This document shows positions 15,601 to 27,700 of a stretch of 64,000 bases of DNA, piece by piece (the stretch's first letter is position 1; each line of letters begins with the position of its first letter). The position numbers were made by a program, and so were the translations under genes. The DNA is taken from contig CM052357.1 of the NCBI GenBank assembly GCA_028551475.1, positions 9,037,931 through 9,101,930 on the forward strand, read 5' to 3'. The notes beneath the pieces are model-generated. The model did not search any database. It worked only from the letters and a program-made list of their open reading frames with translations, and was not told the DNA's origin. Source of the stretch: Casuarina equisetifolia. Its lineage: Eukaryota; Streptophyta; Magnoliopsida; Fagales; Casuarinaceae.

Positions 15601-18600
15601 ACAAGTTGCAAGAGAAGCAACATCATGGCGTGGTTTTTGCAATAACAACTTCAACAATTGACTGTAACCTTCACTAGTACCATTTGGGACATTTTCATCT
15701 TCACGAGGCCACCAACCAAAAAATCCCTCACACCCAATTGAATACCGAGTAGCCCGTTCAAGAACTCCAAGTAGCAGCAACATTGTGGGAGTAGAATTTG
15801 GCTTGTCATGACAAGGAAAGTGTGCAAGCAGCTCCATTCCCCCAGTATTGACAAAGTGAAAGCAGCTCTCTCTACTGGAGCACAACAAGAGAGCCACACT
15901 CAACCCCAGGACAACATTTTCTTTCTGAAATCCATGCAAGATATCAGAACATATAGGATTAAATAACTGGAGGGGAGGGGAGACAAAGAGGGAGGGAGAT
16001 TTCTTTTTTTTTTCCCCCTTTTTGAGAAAGGTGTGGTTTCTATCAGCTACCTTAATCAAGTGTAACCAGCAGATAAGATAAATGGAAAACGAAGCTTTGC
16101 TTAAATTACCTGAGAAAGTTGGTGATGTCCAAACTTTGAGTTTCCACGAAAATTGAGGTACTGGCTAAACATGTCCACCAGCTCTTTAGAATTTACCAAA
16201 TCAGCCTCAGAAAAAGTCAATTCTGCTGACAAGTCAGCAGATCCATTCGCTAATTCCTGTTGAACCACTTTATATGTCTCAAGAAGCTCTTCTCTGGCCC
16301 TAACAATAGCACTGTGCAACTCCTCACTGCTCTTTGACTTGCTCCATGTACAATTTTTGTCTCCACTTGCAGCATAACGCAAATCACTGGCAACAAGTGA
16401 AGTGACTGCCGAAACCACAGTAGTTACAGCTTTATGTACAGCATCCTCAAGGTTTGACAACTCCAAAATCTTAAACAAAAGCTGTAAAAACTTCTTAACC
16501 TCAATTGGTATATCCAATGGAGCAACTGGGATAGATAAAGCTTTCAATGAGGATATAGATTCCTCAATTGACAGGTTAGTTGAGTGCAAAGCCAGTGGAA
16601 GGTCCTCAAGCTTTCCCTCAGCAGAACTAACTAAATTTCGCAACGAATTATCATCAAATTCAATATTGAACTGCCCCAGATCCTCTGCAGTATTCCCATA
16701 TATTACCAAACTTAGACTGCGGTAGCTGCCCCTCACAACCAGATGATTTGTCACAACAGCCTGTAAAACAGTTATGACTTCTCTCATGTGCAGTTAAGTC
16801 CATCAAAATACAAACATAACAGAAACTTAAAGCGAAGACAAGAATTAAAATGAATTAAAAAATCTAAATAAACTCAGGGAATAGTCCATCTCAACAAGTG
16901 CTCAATTGACCCTTGACTAAGATGAGTCACAAAAACTACTTATAGTAAATTAATTCTTACAAGGACTGGAATAATTTATCACATTTATATCTCAATGGAG
17001 TTCTTTTATTCAACTTTCAAGCTAAACGGCATGTGTAGAGTTTGTTTTAATTAATAACCCTTACAAAAAATATGTTTTCTACTCAAAATAAAAAATACAA
17101 AGATTCTTTCAACAACAACTATGACTTCGAATTTTCAGTAAAACTTTCAAAAAAATGCATCTCCATCAGGAACAACTATAATATTCACAAGGAAAATTTT
17201 CTCCTGAGATGACTTCACGTGCAATCTACACCTGCACAAAACTTATATTTTAACAATAACATTTATATAAAGATAATAAAAAGGACCCCTATTCAAGCCA
17301 ATTACCAATATCCATCTAGATTAAACTATAAAATACCCCTAAGTTCCCACACGTCAATGGATATATACTTAAACCTTCATGACACCATATAGGCTTAATT
17401 TCTTTTATAAACATGAAGTCCAAGTCTCTTGATGAATCAATCAAAAAAGTTCCTAACTAAGCTCGCTCCTCAAGAAAAAGCAATCAAGTCATCCTTCTAA
17501 TACCCATATCAATGGCAGAAGCCTTAGAAATCTAAATGTCAAATCTGACTAAAAAAGACTCCAAGCCATTTATTTAGTCCTGCATCCCAAAAGATTTCAC
17601 ATAAGTTCATGTAGAGGCAAATGTAAATCAGTAAGTAAAGAACTCTCAGTTAGCATCCCAATTCCTTCACAGAGATTGGCATCCAGGTATCAGGTGTGCT
17701 TTATCGTTTACTGCAGATCCAAAAGAAGTACCAAACTTTTGTTCACAGAAGAAGAAAACCAAGAAATACAGGTCTCACACCTGTCACTATCACTTGTTTG
17801 CACATGAAGCACTCTAAAATTTACCACATAAGTAACTCCAAATAAGTCCCCAGTCTGCTCCCTTTGCCCGTCATAAATATAAGCTCACACCCTCCAGCCA
17901 AGGGAAGTTCCTTAGAGGTCAGCAGCTTGAATCCATTGACTAGTCACTAATGACCACTGACATGTTAATTCAGAATTCTTTCACATTCACTACCAGCATT
18001 TCATCACAGAAAGTATGTTATCTCAAATGAGTCCAGCTAATCTTTCACATCATATATCTAAAAGAAACTTTAAGATCTCTCTCTCTCTTCACTTGGTGGA
18101 TCACTAATCTCCTGAAAACTGAGAGTAAAACCATGTCTCTTCTCTTCATTCCCAAAAGAACCCGCGCTATTGGACATCCCCCACAAATGAGCACGTAAGT
18201 TTTCTAAACATGTCCTATCATGTACAAATGCCTCGTTGAATCAAAATTCATATATGTGCACCCAAAAAGAATAAGAAAACACCTCAGAGTAACAAATGAG
18301 ATAGAAATATAATTCTACATATGTTAACAAAAATTAGCAAGAATCATCATGTTTTGAATAAGTGGACCAATGAGGCAGCAACTTGGCAACATCAATCACA
18401 ATACCTCTACTTCGAGCACATTTGATGAAGAATGAGAATAAAGAAAAGGCTGGCAAAGGCGCCTAAATCTTGTCTCCCCCTCACACTTAACAAATACTTC
18501 CAAAGCAAACGAAGGAGGCGAAGTACCCCTGTAAGATGGGAATAATTTAAATAGTCAATACTCGCAGAATCTCTATCATGCATCATCCAACACTCACAGA

Positions 18601-19260
18601 GGGCAAGTTTTTCATTCAAAATCTAAGACTTCAAAAATCAAAAACAAGATTCTTAATTCAATTCATCCGAATCTTCCCAACATTTTTGGCCCAATTTTTA
18701 TGTGGTAATGCAGCTGGAGCTCTTTACACCGAGTATACAAAACAGAAATTTCTTATCCTGACAATCACGATTATCTTAAAAATCAATAAATTTCTCAATT
18801 ATGACCACATTCGTCACAGTCTAGCTCATTAAAAAGGAAATGTCAAACAATCTATAGGTCAGAAGCACGGTGTACCCAAGGAGCGCCACGGCTTGAGCAG
18901 CTGAGGAAGCATTTTGTTCAAGGAACTCGCAGGCAGTTATTACAATGGGTTCCGAAAAAAGTACCTGCATACGAAAAATACATTAGCAAAAAGCATCATT
19001 CAACGAATAACGCGCGCAAAAAACTTAATGCCATTTCCGACTCAAATTTGCTCATCAGGAAGCTAACAACACGTAGCGAAAATTCGAACAGAAGAAACCG
19101 AATACTTAGACTTCAATTTCATCCCCAAAAAAAGAGAAAAAGAAAACTAACAAGACGATACTCAGAAGAGTACAGAAGTGCGTACCTCGTCAACGTACTC
19201 GTCGAGATAGGGGTGGTTGAAGGTCTGGGAGAACAAAACGTAGGGCTCAGGCCGACCCAT
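1600..19260 (-). CDS. VIR: VIRILIZER homologue, scaffold of the m6A mRNA methyltransferase complex
   Basis: VIR binds MTA/MTB, FIP37 and HAKAI in the nuclear complex that writes N6-methyladenosine on mRNA; it is a scaffold with no catalytic motif. Seen: the N-terminus MGRPEPYVLFSQTF, typical of plant VIR, and 28 exons that join in frame into 2188 aa (Arabidopsis is about 2140). Exons in transcript order: 19260-19186, 18964-18876, 18528-18405, 16760-16110, 15924-15556, 15475-15371, 15233-15051, 13488-13347, 13268-13087, 12974-12889, 12800-12752, 12051-11985, 11258-10780, 10702-10603, 10165-10032, 8701-8634, 8555-8339, 7855-7640, 7524-7369, 7285-7232, 7139-6925, 6827-6758, 6486-6161, 4792-4609, 4525-3131, 3028-2291, 2193-2122, 1620-1600. 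Residues about 1-1450 are helical-repeat-like. Residues 1448-1912 (one 1395-base exon) are acidic and serine-rich with RGR-type patches. Residues 1913-2158 are proline- and glutamine-rich. The end of exon 9 could instead be 13090; 13087 is preferred because it gives HLRVVNAIDRL. No frameshift or internal stop seen. Confidence 0.95.
6639..6677. repeat. Compound (TG)n(AG)n microsatellite
   Basis: An uninterrupted TG dinucleotide run passes directly into an AG run. It lies in VIR intron 22 (6487-6757), upstream of the next exon in transcript sense. It is likely length-polymorphic. Confidence 0.9.
7868..7893. repeat. (TAAAA)n pentanucleotide microsatellite
   Basis: Five-base AT-rich units repeat about five times inside VIR intron 17 (7856-8338), close to the acceptor of exon 18. 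On the transcript strand it is a T-rich tract, so it may serve as the polypyrimidine region of that acceptor. Confidence 0.8.
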
Positions 19261-21748
19261 TGGCCAGTTTTGCAGCTCTTCGAGAAAACCAGGACTGGAT
19301 TCGGATTCTAGGGTTCTGAGTTTGTCATCTGGAACTCATATTTTGGGCGTTTTATAGGTTTTGTTGGCGAAGTAGAATGTCAGAGCAAGCAAGAAGGTAA
19401 GCGAGTCTGAGAGGGAAGAAACAATTTGTCACCGTTTTCCCGACGTCATTAAATATTTGGAGCCTAAGAATCCGAATAAATAAACTAAAAGCAGTTAATT
19501 CTTAAGATCAATTTTTATTTTTTTAGCAATGGTGATAGTAGAAAGTTTGAATTATTACGTGAGTTTGAAAAATTAACAAATATTCTGAATCGAACAAATT
19601 TGGAAACTTATTAAGACGATTGTCGTCGACGTCAAATACTCCCCTAGTTAGTGCCTTGGAAACACTGCGGCTTCCCTGCGTTAAGAAAGCTGCTTCTAAA
19701 GTCGAAGCAATCGCTTTAATAAGATGCACAGCAACGCGTCAAACGAGCAGAATTTAGTTACGGGCAAAACCGCTGCAATTGATTGCCTTGCAGGATTCAT
19801 TTCTTTTCCATTCCGAATTCAAATCAAGGATTTGTATAATTCAAAATGCAGAGTTAATAAAAGGACATAACCAAGAGATTCTATTAACACCACAAATGAA
19901 CTTTACTTAAAAAGGCTTGTGTTCAAAATAAAAGGCCTTTCTAAAAAATAACCAAGTAAATATTCGAGATCTGGTGAGACAATTTATGTCTTCAGTAGCA
20001 AAAGATATGCATTTGTTCGAGAGGGGAAAAAGAAGAAGAGAAGAATCTCAATGTAAGAGCTTCATACTTATTTGTTTATTTTTGCTGTCACACATGCTTT
20101 AAAGGCAAAAGTGTAGCTTCTATAATTGTTATTGCATCTACTGTCAAGTTTTGCAAAATAATTATAATTTGTTAATGGAATGTATAGTACCAATAGAATG
20201 AAATACTTGTCTTCACATATGATGTGATTTCATGGTAGGCAATTAAGTGAGCTTCGCCTAAAACAAGTGTATAGCAGAATAATTGAAAAGGTTTGCAAAA
20301 ATTAAAGGCAAGAAAGTATATGTATGAGTTTAAAGGTGGAAAAATTAAAAAGTAAGAAAGTAAAGGCGTAAAGTACGTGGTGGAAATAAAAAAAAATGAT
20401 AATCCTTTTGAGTGTAATTGTTATGGTAAAAATAGTTTGTATAGAAAATCTTAGAGAACGAGTACCATAAATTCAAATCCTCATTCTTGTATTTCTAACT
20501 TACCAAAGCATACTTTCGACATAACATCATTTCGTAATTTAAATCATTAAGCAAAGCTTGGCAAAGGTAAGAAAAATACTAAAATGATATAAAACTTTGT
20601 GAATTTATTCAAGGTCCTTATGTGGTATTTTTTTATAAATAGGTTTATAATTCAAGGCACACGAGAAGAAAACAAAACATTAAACGTAGTTAGCATAACC
20701 CTTCTTGAATTAACATTGCTATAAATGTAGTACTTTCGAAACTAACAAATAATAAACTTAGTCTTTGAAACTAACTAATGGTAGTAAATGATGTCTTTGA
20801 CTTACCAAAAAATGTTTTATTTGGAATAACTACTTGAACTCTTGTCAATTATGCTTCTTATGGTGTAATTCTTCTAAAACTAGCATCCCTATCCTCTGAC
20901 TAACTGGATTGAGAGAGATTGAGCTTTTAATTTGATTGGGATTGGACCCATCAAATTATGCATAATCTCTCTTTATACATTTAGATATTTATTTTTGTTA
21001 AGTAATTAATTGTCATTTAAATAATAGCAGTTGTTTGTATAATTTATTGCAGAGTCAATGAATTGAATTTATCCGACTTATTGGCTTTTCCCTTTCCTTA
21101 GTTTTGTGACATACACCGTCTAGAGACTTCATGAGACAAATGACGGCAGTCACAAAGAAGTTCGACTTATATTAAACGGTGATTCAGAAAAGCGGCGTTG
21201 GTGATCACATCTGTATTGGCCTTTCCGAGCAAACCCAATCTGCAAAGTGCCATAGACAATCCCTTCAGAAATGCTGAGCCGTTTAGTTTTCTTGCTTAAG
21301 TTTCCGGATCCTCTTTTTACTGTCGAACAGTATTAGTTCATAGATCAAAGCATGGCTTCCATTTTAAATATCTATAGGTGCTCCAGCATTCTGGTATAGT
21401 CATCACTGAATAATTCATGGATTTAGATACTATCACTTATAAACGAAAACGACAAGGTTTTTGCTGCTAAGAACATGGAAGAAAAAAACTTATTAGAGGG
21501 ATGGCATTCAAAAATCCCAACCTTCATTATATCTTATAGCCAATACAAACCCAGATTACCAAAACATCTTACATGTTACTTTGTCCACATAAAAAATCAT
21601 CTAATTACTATTTCAGCCGCCCAGCCAAATTACATACATCCTAATGCCCAAAAATGTGTGGGGAATAATTTAATGCTTCCCTTGTTGCTTGTCAGGAAGA
21701 AAAGAAAAAACGGCAACCCGGCTACTAATTTGGAAAAGAGTACAGAAT
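19261..21748. other. Intergenic: VIR 5' flank and DExH1 3' flank
   Basis: Both neighbours are transcribed leftward, so this stretch holds the VIR promoter and 5' UTR on its left side and the DExH1 3' UTR on its right side. The first ~180 bases upstream of the VIR ATG are comparatively GC-balanced and then the sequence becomes strongly AT-rich. I see no protein-coding frame, tRNA or recognisable transposon here. Confidence 0.6.
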
Positions 21749-24700
21749 TTAATAACGTACATTTTGGCTGTGCAATAACTCAATTACAGCAGCAACCACT
21801 CCTTTTCCCGCCGTGGAAATGTCAAACCCCGGTTCCTCAATCTTCCTATTCAGAAGCTTATCAAGTTCCCCCCGCAATTTCTGCAAAATCCGTTACCCAA
21901 TACTTCGTCAAAGTTAATTATATAAAACGGAATATCATTTTGGGAGTCATAATATTCAGCAGAAAGTGTTGAGGAAATTACCCGCATGAGCTCTAAAACG
22001 CTCTTTGATGCAGAAAAATGAAGATAACCATCAAGCATCTCAATGCCCTCCCCAGTTTTGCTAGGGATGAGATTACCACCAAACAGAAGTAGGGAATAAT
22101 CTGATATATTTGTGGAGTCTCGCAAGTAAATGCTAGTTGTCTTCACCTTTTCACTGTAAACCATGTAAGGCAGAGGGAAGAGGTGAACCCCTGCATTGAC
22201 AGACGCAGGATGGATGTCAACTTTCCCAACTTCTTTAGTGTAAAATGCCGTTCGCTTTCCTCTTCTTTTGCATTGCACCACATTTGGGTAGAGTCCAGCA
22301 CAAAGGATTGCACAGACCATCTCCAAATCGTTGCTGTATTGGTTGTAAGCCTGCCCAAACACACAAATAGTTATCAAATCCTGCAAACCCTTCTTAGGTG
22401 ACAGATGCAACAGTCTCCATATGGTTGTATGAGAAGGAAACGAAGTGGCACAGCCACAAAGTCCCTCCATGCGAAATTTCTTGTATTGGTATTGTTTGTA
22501 ATGAATAAAGAATAAATAAATAAACAGAGAAGTGGTGAGCGACAAGAAACTCTTTAAACATGGAAAGTCATAAAAGCTTACATTAGCACCCCTTGATTTG
22601 TCTACAAAGCCAATGCCTGATAATAGATCTAGAAACTGCATTCTCATATCCTCCATCATCTGCAAGGTCACTGGGGATAAGAAGTTATCCCAACAAAATG
22701 TTCTTTCCCTTCCATTTCGTTTTGCATCCTTCCATCCTTCAAAAGCCTTAAGAAGTGCTATGTGGTCACTGCATTAGAAATGGTGTGCAAAAGATTGGAA
22801 TTAGCGACAGAAACAAGGAGATTTTCAAAAAGCCCTCCAAATGTAAAAGGGAAGAATGGCGCAGTTTAATGACCAACCTGCAAGAATCACCAGCAAAAGA
22901 TCTTTTTGCCGCATCAGCTTCCTCTTTCCTATTTATGGGTAGGACAAATGGGTCACGATGTGCAAGAGCAGCAGCAATTGTTAAGGCAGGATTGAGGCAT
23001 TGAAATATAGATCCCATAAGAAGCATCTTCCCAATATTTGGATCCAATGGTAGAGTGCAAAGATGGCGACCTGTTACATAAAACTATCCAGATTACAATC
23101 ATGCATCATGTAAAGCCAATATCCAATAGAGTCAATACTTGTATCTCATGTTATGTACCAAGGGGAGTAAGCTCCTCCATATCATCCAAAGCTCCAATTG
23201 TTTTAAGAAGTTCAATTGCATTTTGGACAGCAAGAGTGTCTGGTGGCTGAAGTGCTTTGGCCAAAAATGATCCAACAGTACCAAGCTGCAAACTTTTGAT
23301 ATGTAGGCATAGCTCTTGCAAAGGAGTTCTAAGAATCTCAGGTAGCTGATACTGAAGCATCGCATCATGTATTACTTTTGGATACAGCCTATAACATATC
23401 CCAGGTTGTACACGGCCAGCACGGCCCTGTCTCTGAAATTATGTAAGCATAATTAACGGAAAAAAGAGAGGGATGGAAATAAAACAAATAAGGAATATCC
23501 AATTAAGTAACATATGAATTGAACTCAACAAGCTCAGGAAACATCTTTTAGGAAAAACCTCTCTTTTCCAACAACACTTCTTCATGACACTAACTGCATA
23601 CCTGGTGTGCAGAAGCCTTAGAAATCCATGATGGTAATAGACAAGCCAGTTTGTTCAGGGCATCGTAACTGGTTTCCTTCGCCTTTCCACAGTCTATGAC
23701 ATACACAACATCATCGATAGTGATACTACTCTCAGCAATATTTGTTGCCAGCACAATTTTCCTACAGTAAGAAATGAAACATATTTATAATGTGGAAAAC
23801 AAAACAGCAAGAATATTCAAGATCTTTGTGGGAAGTGAGATTGTGAGGGATTCAGCAGTGCCAATTAACATTCTACAGTTAAATACTGAGAAACTGAGTG
23901 CTGTGGTCAATGAACCCTTTAGGCAGACACTTTTCACACGAGGCTGCAAGTAAGCTGAAAATGACAAACTCATATGCTCATTAATGTGGAAGTTGACTGA
24001 ACAGGAAGTATGCTAGACTAAATGAAATCTATCGAGAAGACTGCAATGCCATTACTTTATTCCTTGTTCCTTGTACAGTAAGAAAATCACAAGATCACAC
24101 AGCCATAATTTAGCTACAAAGCCCATATATGCACCGTCATAGTGATAGGCAACAAAAAAAAAAACTCAGACATACTTCAATGGCAAAGGAGAATAACTAA
24201 CAGTGACAATCTCAACACTAATATAATTAAAGCAGCAAACTATGCTTGCCTCTTGTTAGGGGGAGGACGATCAAATATCTCACGTTGGTTGATGGTGGGC
24301 ATTGAACCATGTAGGGGAAGGGCTAGAAACTTGCTGGGATCACCAAGGAAGCTGTTTCCTTTAATTTTATCAAGTAGCTTAGATATATCATCCCATCCAG
24401 TAAGGAATACGAGAATAGCTCCATCACCTTCGTGGCGACAAATATATTCAATTGCTGCCTCCACCTACAAAGTAATATCAGTTATATGATGACAAGAAAA
24501 ATCCAAATATAAATTGGACAGAAGATAGATATTTCTAGTAAATCATATTGCATTGAGGAACACAATGGTAGGAATATTGTATCTTTGGAATGGAAGGGGG
24601 AAAAAAATCTATAACAAAACCACCATCCTCATCCAAGCAACATATAACAAGCAGATCCTGCACTCTTGTCAACCAATTGTAAATCAAAACTGTGAAGAGG

Positions 24701-27700
24701 AGAGTGCCCCCTTAAGGATTAAATTTGAAAATGATTAATATTTCCCCCAACTGTTACGTTGTATGCACCAGTGAGAAAAATGAGTAGTCGTGTAACTTTT
24801 GAAGCTCTAAACATACAAGAACCAATCGAGAAAAGATGGGTGCAGACGTCTCTCAAAGCTGCATTTGTTTCACTGATATATCCAATTTCAGGCAATAATG
24901 CATCCATCTACACCAAATTCAAATATTTTTTAATTTTAAAATGATCAGGTTATAATAACATCTGTTTAAAACTATTTACACTTGGTCTTTTATATATTCT
25001 TTGAATTTATAAAAAAGAATGAGTGAACATCTTACCTAATGAAGACATTAAAGCATTTAATAAAACCAGTTCACAAAACCAACTCCAGAATTTGAATTTA
25101 GGGCACAAATGATTCATATGTAGCCATTCTAATTTGTGAACAAGACCAGACGTTGTTCTTTTATTTGGGTTTTGGAATTTGTTCAGGACTAACAGCTGCA
25201 ATTATAATGTCAAGGTTTTTCTGAGCCAAGATCTACCATGTCCTCCCCACCTGTTCACTTGAGCTCAAACCCAATGTCACAAGTTTGATCCTGATGCTGA
25301 TATGTAACTATTCACTTCCTTCAATCATACTAAAGTACTTCCAATAATACATAAATTTTCATTTCAATATGTGTCCTTGATGAAAGAGGAATAAATGAAC
25401 AATTCTAGAAATCTTCCCATTTTCCTCCAAATTTTCATATTAATCTCATTACAGATAATAAGATCGGTATTCAAAGTTACCAATGGAAAAGCTAAAGACC
25501 AAAGCGAACAAATGTCTGCCAAAACGATAAGCATAAAATCAGACGCTCTCCATATTTTTCTATCAAGCAAGAAAAATCAAGTAATTGATGAAGAAAAGCT
25601 CTTTTCATTGGTTGCTAGATACTTCAAAGTACGTACCAGACCCAAATCAAGTTGTGAACCAGACCAAGCTTCAAGAGACTTTCTTGTAGATATACTATAA
25701 CTTTTGTAGTGAGAATCAACATTAACATCCTGAATAGAACAAAGCACATTGCTGTAAGTATATAATGGAATTGGAGGAGAAATTTCTCAACAAAGCATTC
25801 AGAAAGATCAAATGAGGAGTTGCAGATATAACAGCCACAAAAAGTCCATTGGAAATGTGCCATCCAAAAAACACAGAAGAAAAGGTGACTGAAAACTGGT
25901 ATGAAATGAAAAGCCCTGTGGTACAAGAAACACAACATTAACTGTTGGCAGTGCTGAAAACATACTCCACCTTTGTTAATCACATATATTAAATGTATCT
26001 GCAGTTTAGATACCATAACTACTGATAGGTGCATGCATATAGTTTACCAAACAAGTTCAGGTTTAGTGTTTCCTGAAACACCAAAACCAAAAAGAAAAAC
26101 AAAGACAGTTGTCCAGAGGATTAGCAATCCCAACTCCTAGATTGTCATCTTCACATCCTAGACACCATATAATTTTCCTTTCTGTAAGCTTCACTATCAG
26201 AGAAAGATGCAACGAGAAAGACATAAGAGTGTTACACATTGATGAGGGCATATATTGTCACATTCAATTTGTCTCATCTCTTGAAGACTTGCTATTCAAG
26301 TACCATGAAGGAATCAGATGCTTGACTCGAAGACAAAAAATAGCATCTAACGGAAATCTTGTTTCTGACGGTATATAAGAATTATGGCAGGTTTTTGACT
26401 ATAACATCCAACATCAAAGTTCCAGCTGCAAACCAACTTCACTTGTCCTTGATCACAGATATGGATTTCTGGGCTCTATTTATGCAAATCATAGATTAGC
26501 CAGGACCAACAGGTAATTTTACACCGTTCATACAAAAACAATTTTACAGGTTCCCTGAATGAAATGAAAATAATGGATACTAGACATCAGGTAGTATTGG
26601 TCTGCCCCAACATTCACACACACCATTGGCATAGGGATACCATGCTAATAAATAAACAACTGTGTAGATCAAATGTACCTACTTCACCAATGCATATGAG
26701 GAAAGAGAAATTTATGAAACTACATACAACTTGACCAACATAACAGAGGAATAGCAATCCAGCTTGTTTGTTGTGAACATTTACAATAGAGGTCAAAAAC
26801 AAACACAATAAACAAATGCCATTGTACATCCTGAACAAAGAATGAAATGGTGAATTTTTATCTGTTAATTGCACATGCATTCAGTGGGTCTTAAACATAT
26901 GAGTTTGGGTGCTATGTTTGTATCGCAGGCAATGGCAATGCAACTTGAATTAAAAATCTCATTGGAAAATTAAATAGTGGCATGCCTTTTCACAAAATTT
27001 TTGACTATCAACATAATTCTAACATGCATGATTTGCTTCTAGTGAAAGGCAAAGATGGGATTGGTCAATTTGCTAGGTTTCTGACAAAACTTGGAGGTGT
27101 ACAATAATAGTTCTATTTTCCAGCACATTTCCAACTCTCCATTCTTTGGAAGTATAATCAACAAAATGATAGTATTTTGTGTTTAGTGACTTTTTCTAGA
27201 CAAAAAAGATGTTTTTTGGAATACTTTATAAAAATACTACTTCTCTACAAAAAATGCTAAAGCAGTTCCTTCCTTTGTTTTTTTTTTAGGGGGGGGGGGG
27301 GGGGGGGGGGGTCCCTATAACACCTACTGTTGAGAACAATGGCTAAGAGTCATTTTCATCCTCTCTTCTCCCCCCCCCCCCCCCCCCCCCCCCCTTCATT
27401 TCTGTCTAACAGCACCATAGCTGCTATGGCAGGGCTTTTCCTTGATCTGTTTTGCTTTTTTTCATTTTTGTTCATGACACTAAATTTGTTCAGATAAATG
27501 AAACGAAATCAATAGTGTGATGGTAGAAACTACAAATGTTATCACAAAACGATCGACAAAAGATCCCAAAAAGTCAAGCCCAATTTTGGTGGAGCTTTCT
27601 AACACCTCTCTCCCAGGTAGAGACAAGCCAGAAAGCTTATTTATGAAACCAAGAAGTCAGGGGTCTACACAATGGCAAGTATTGTTAACCAAAAAAAGAA

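Noticed and set aside
25240..25310. Possible SINE head in DExH1 intron 9
   Set aside because: Only a box-B-like stretch is present; no box A or A-tail could be found.
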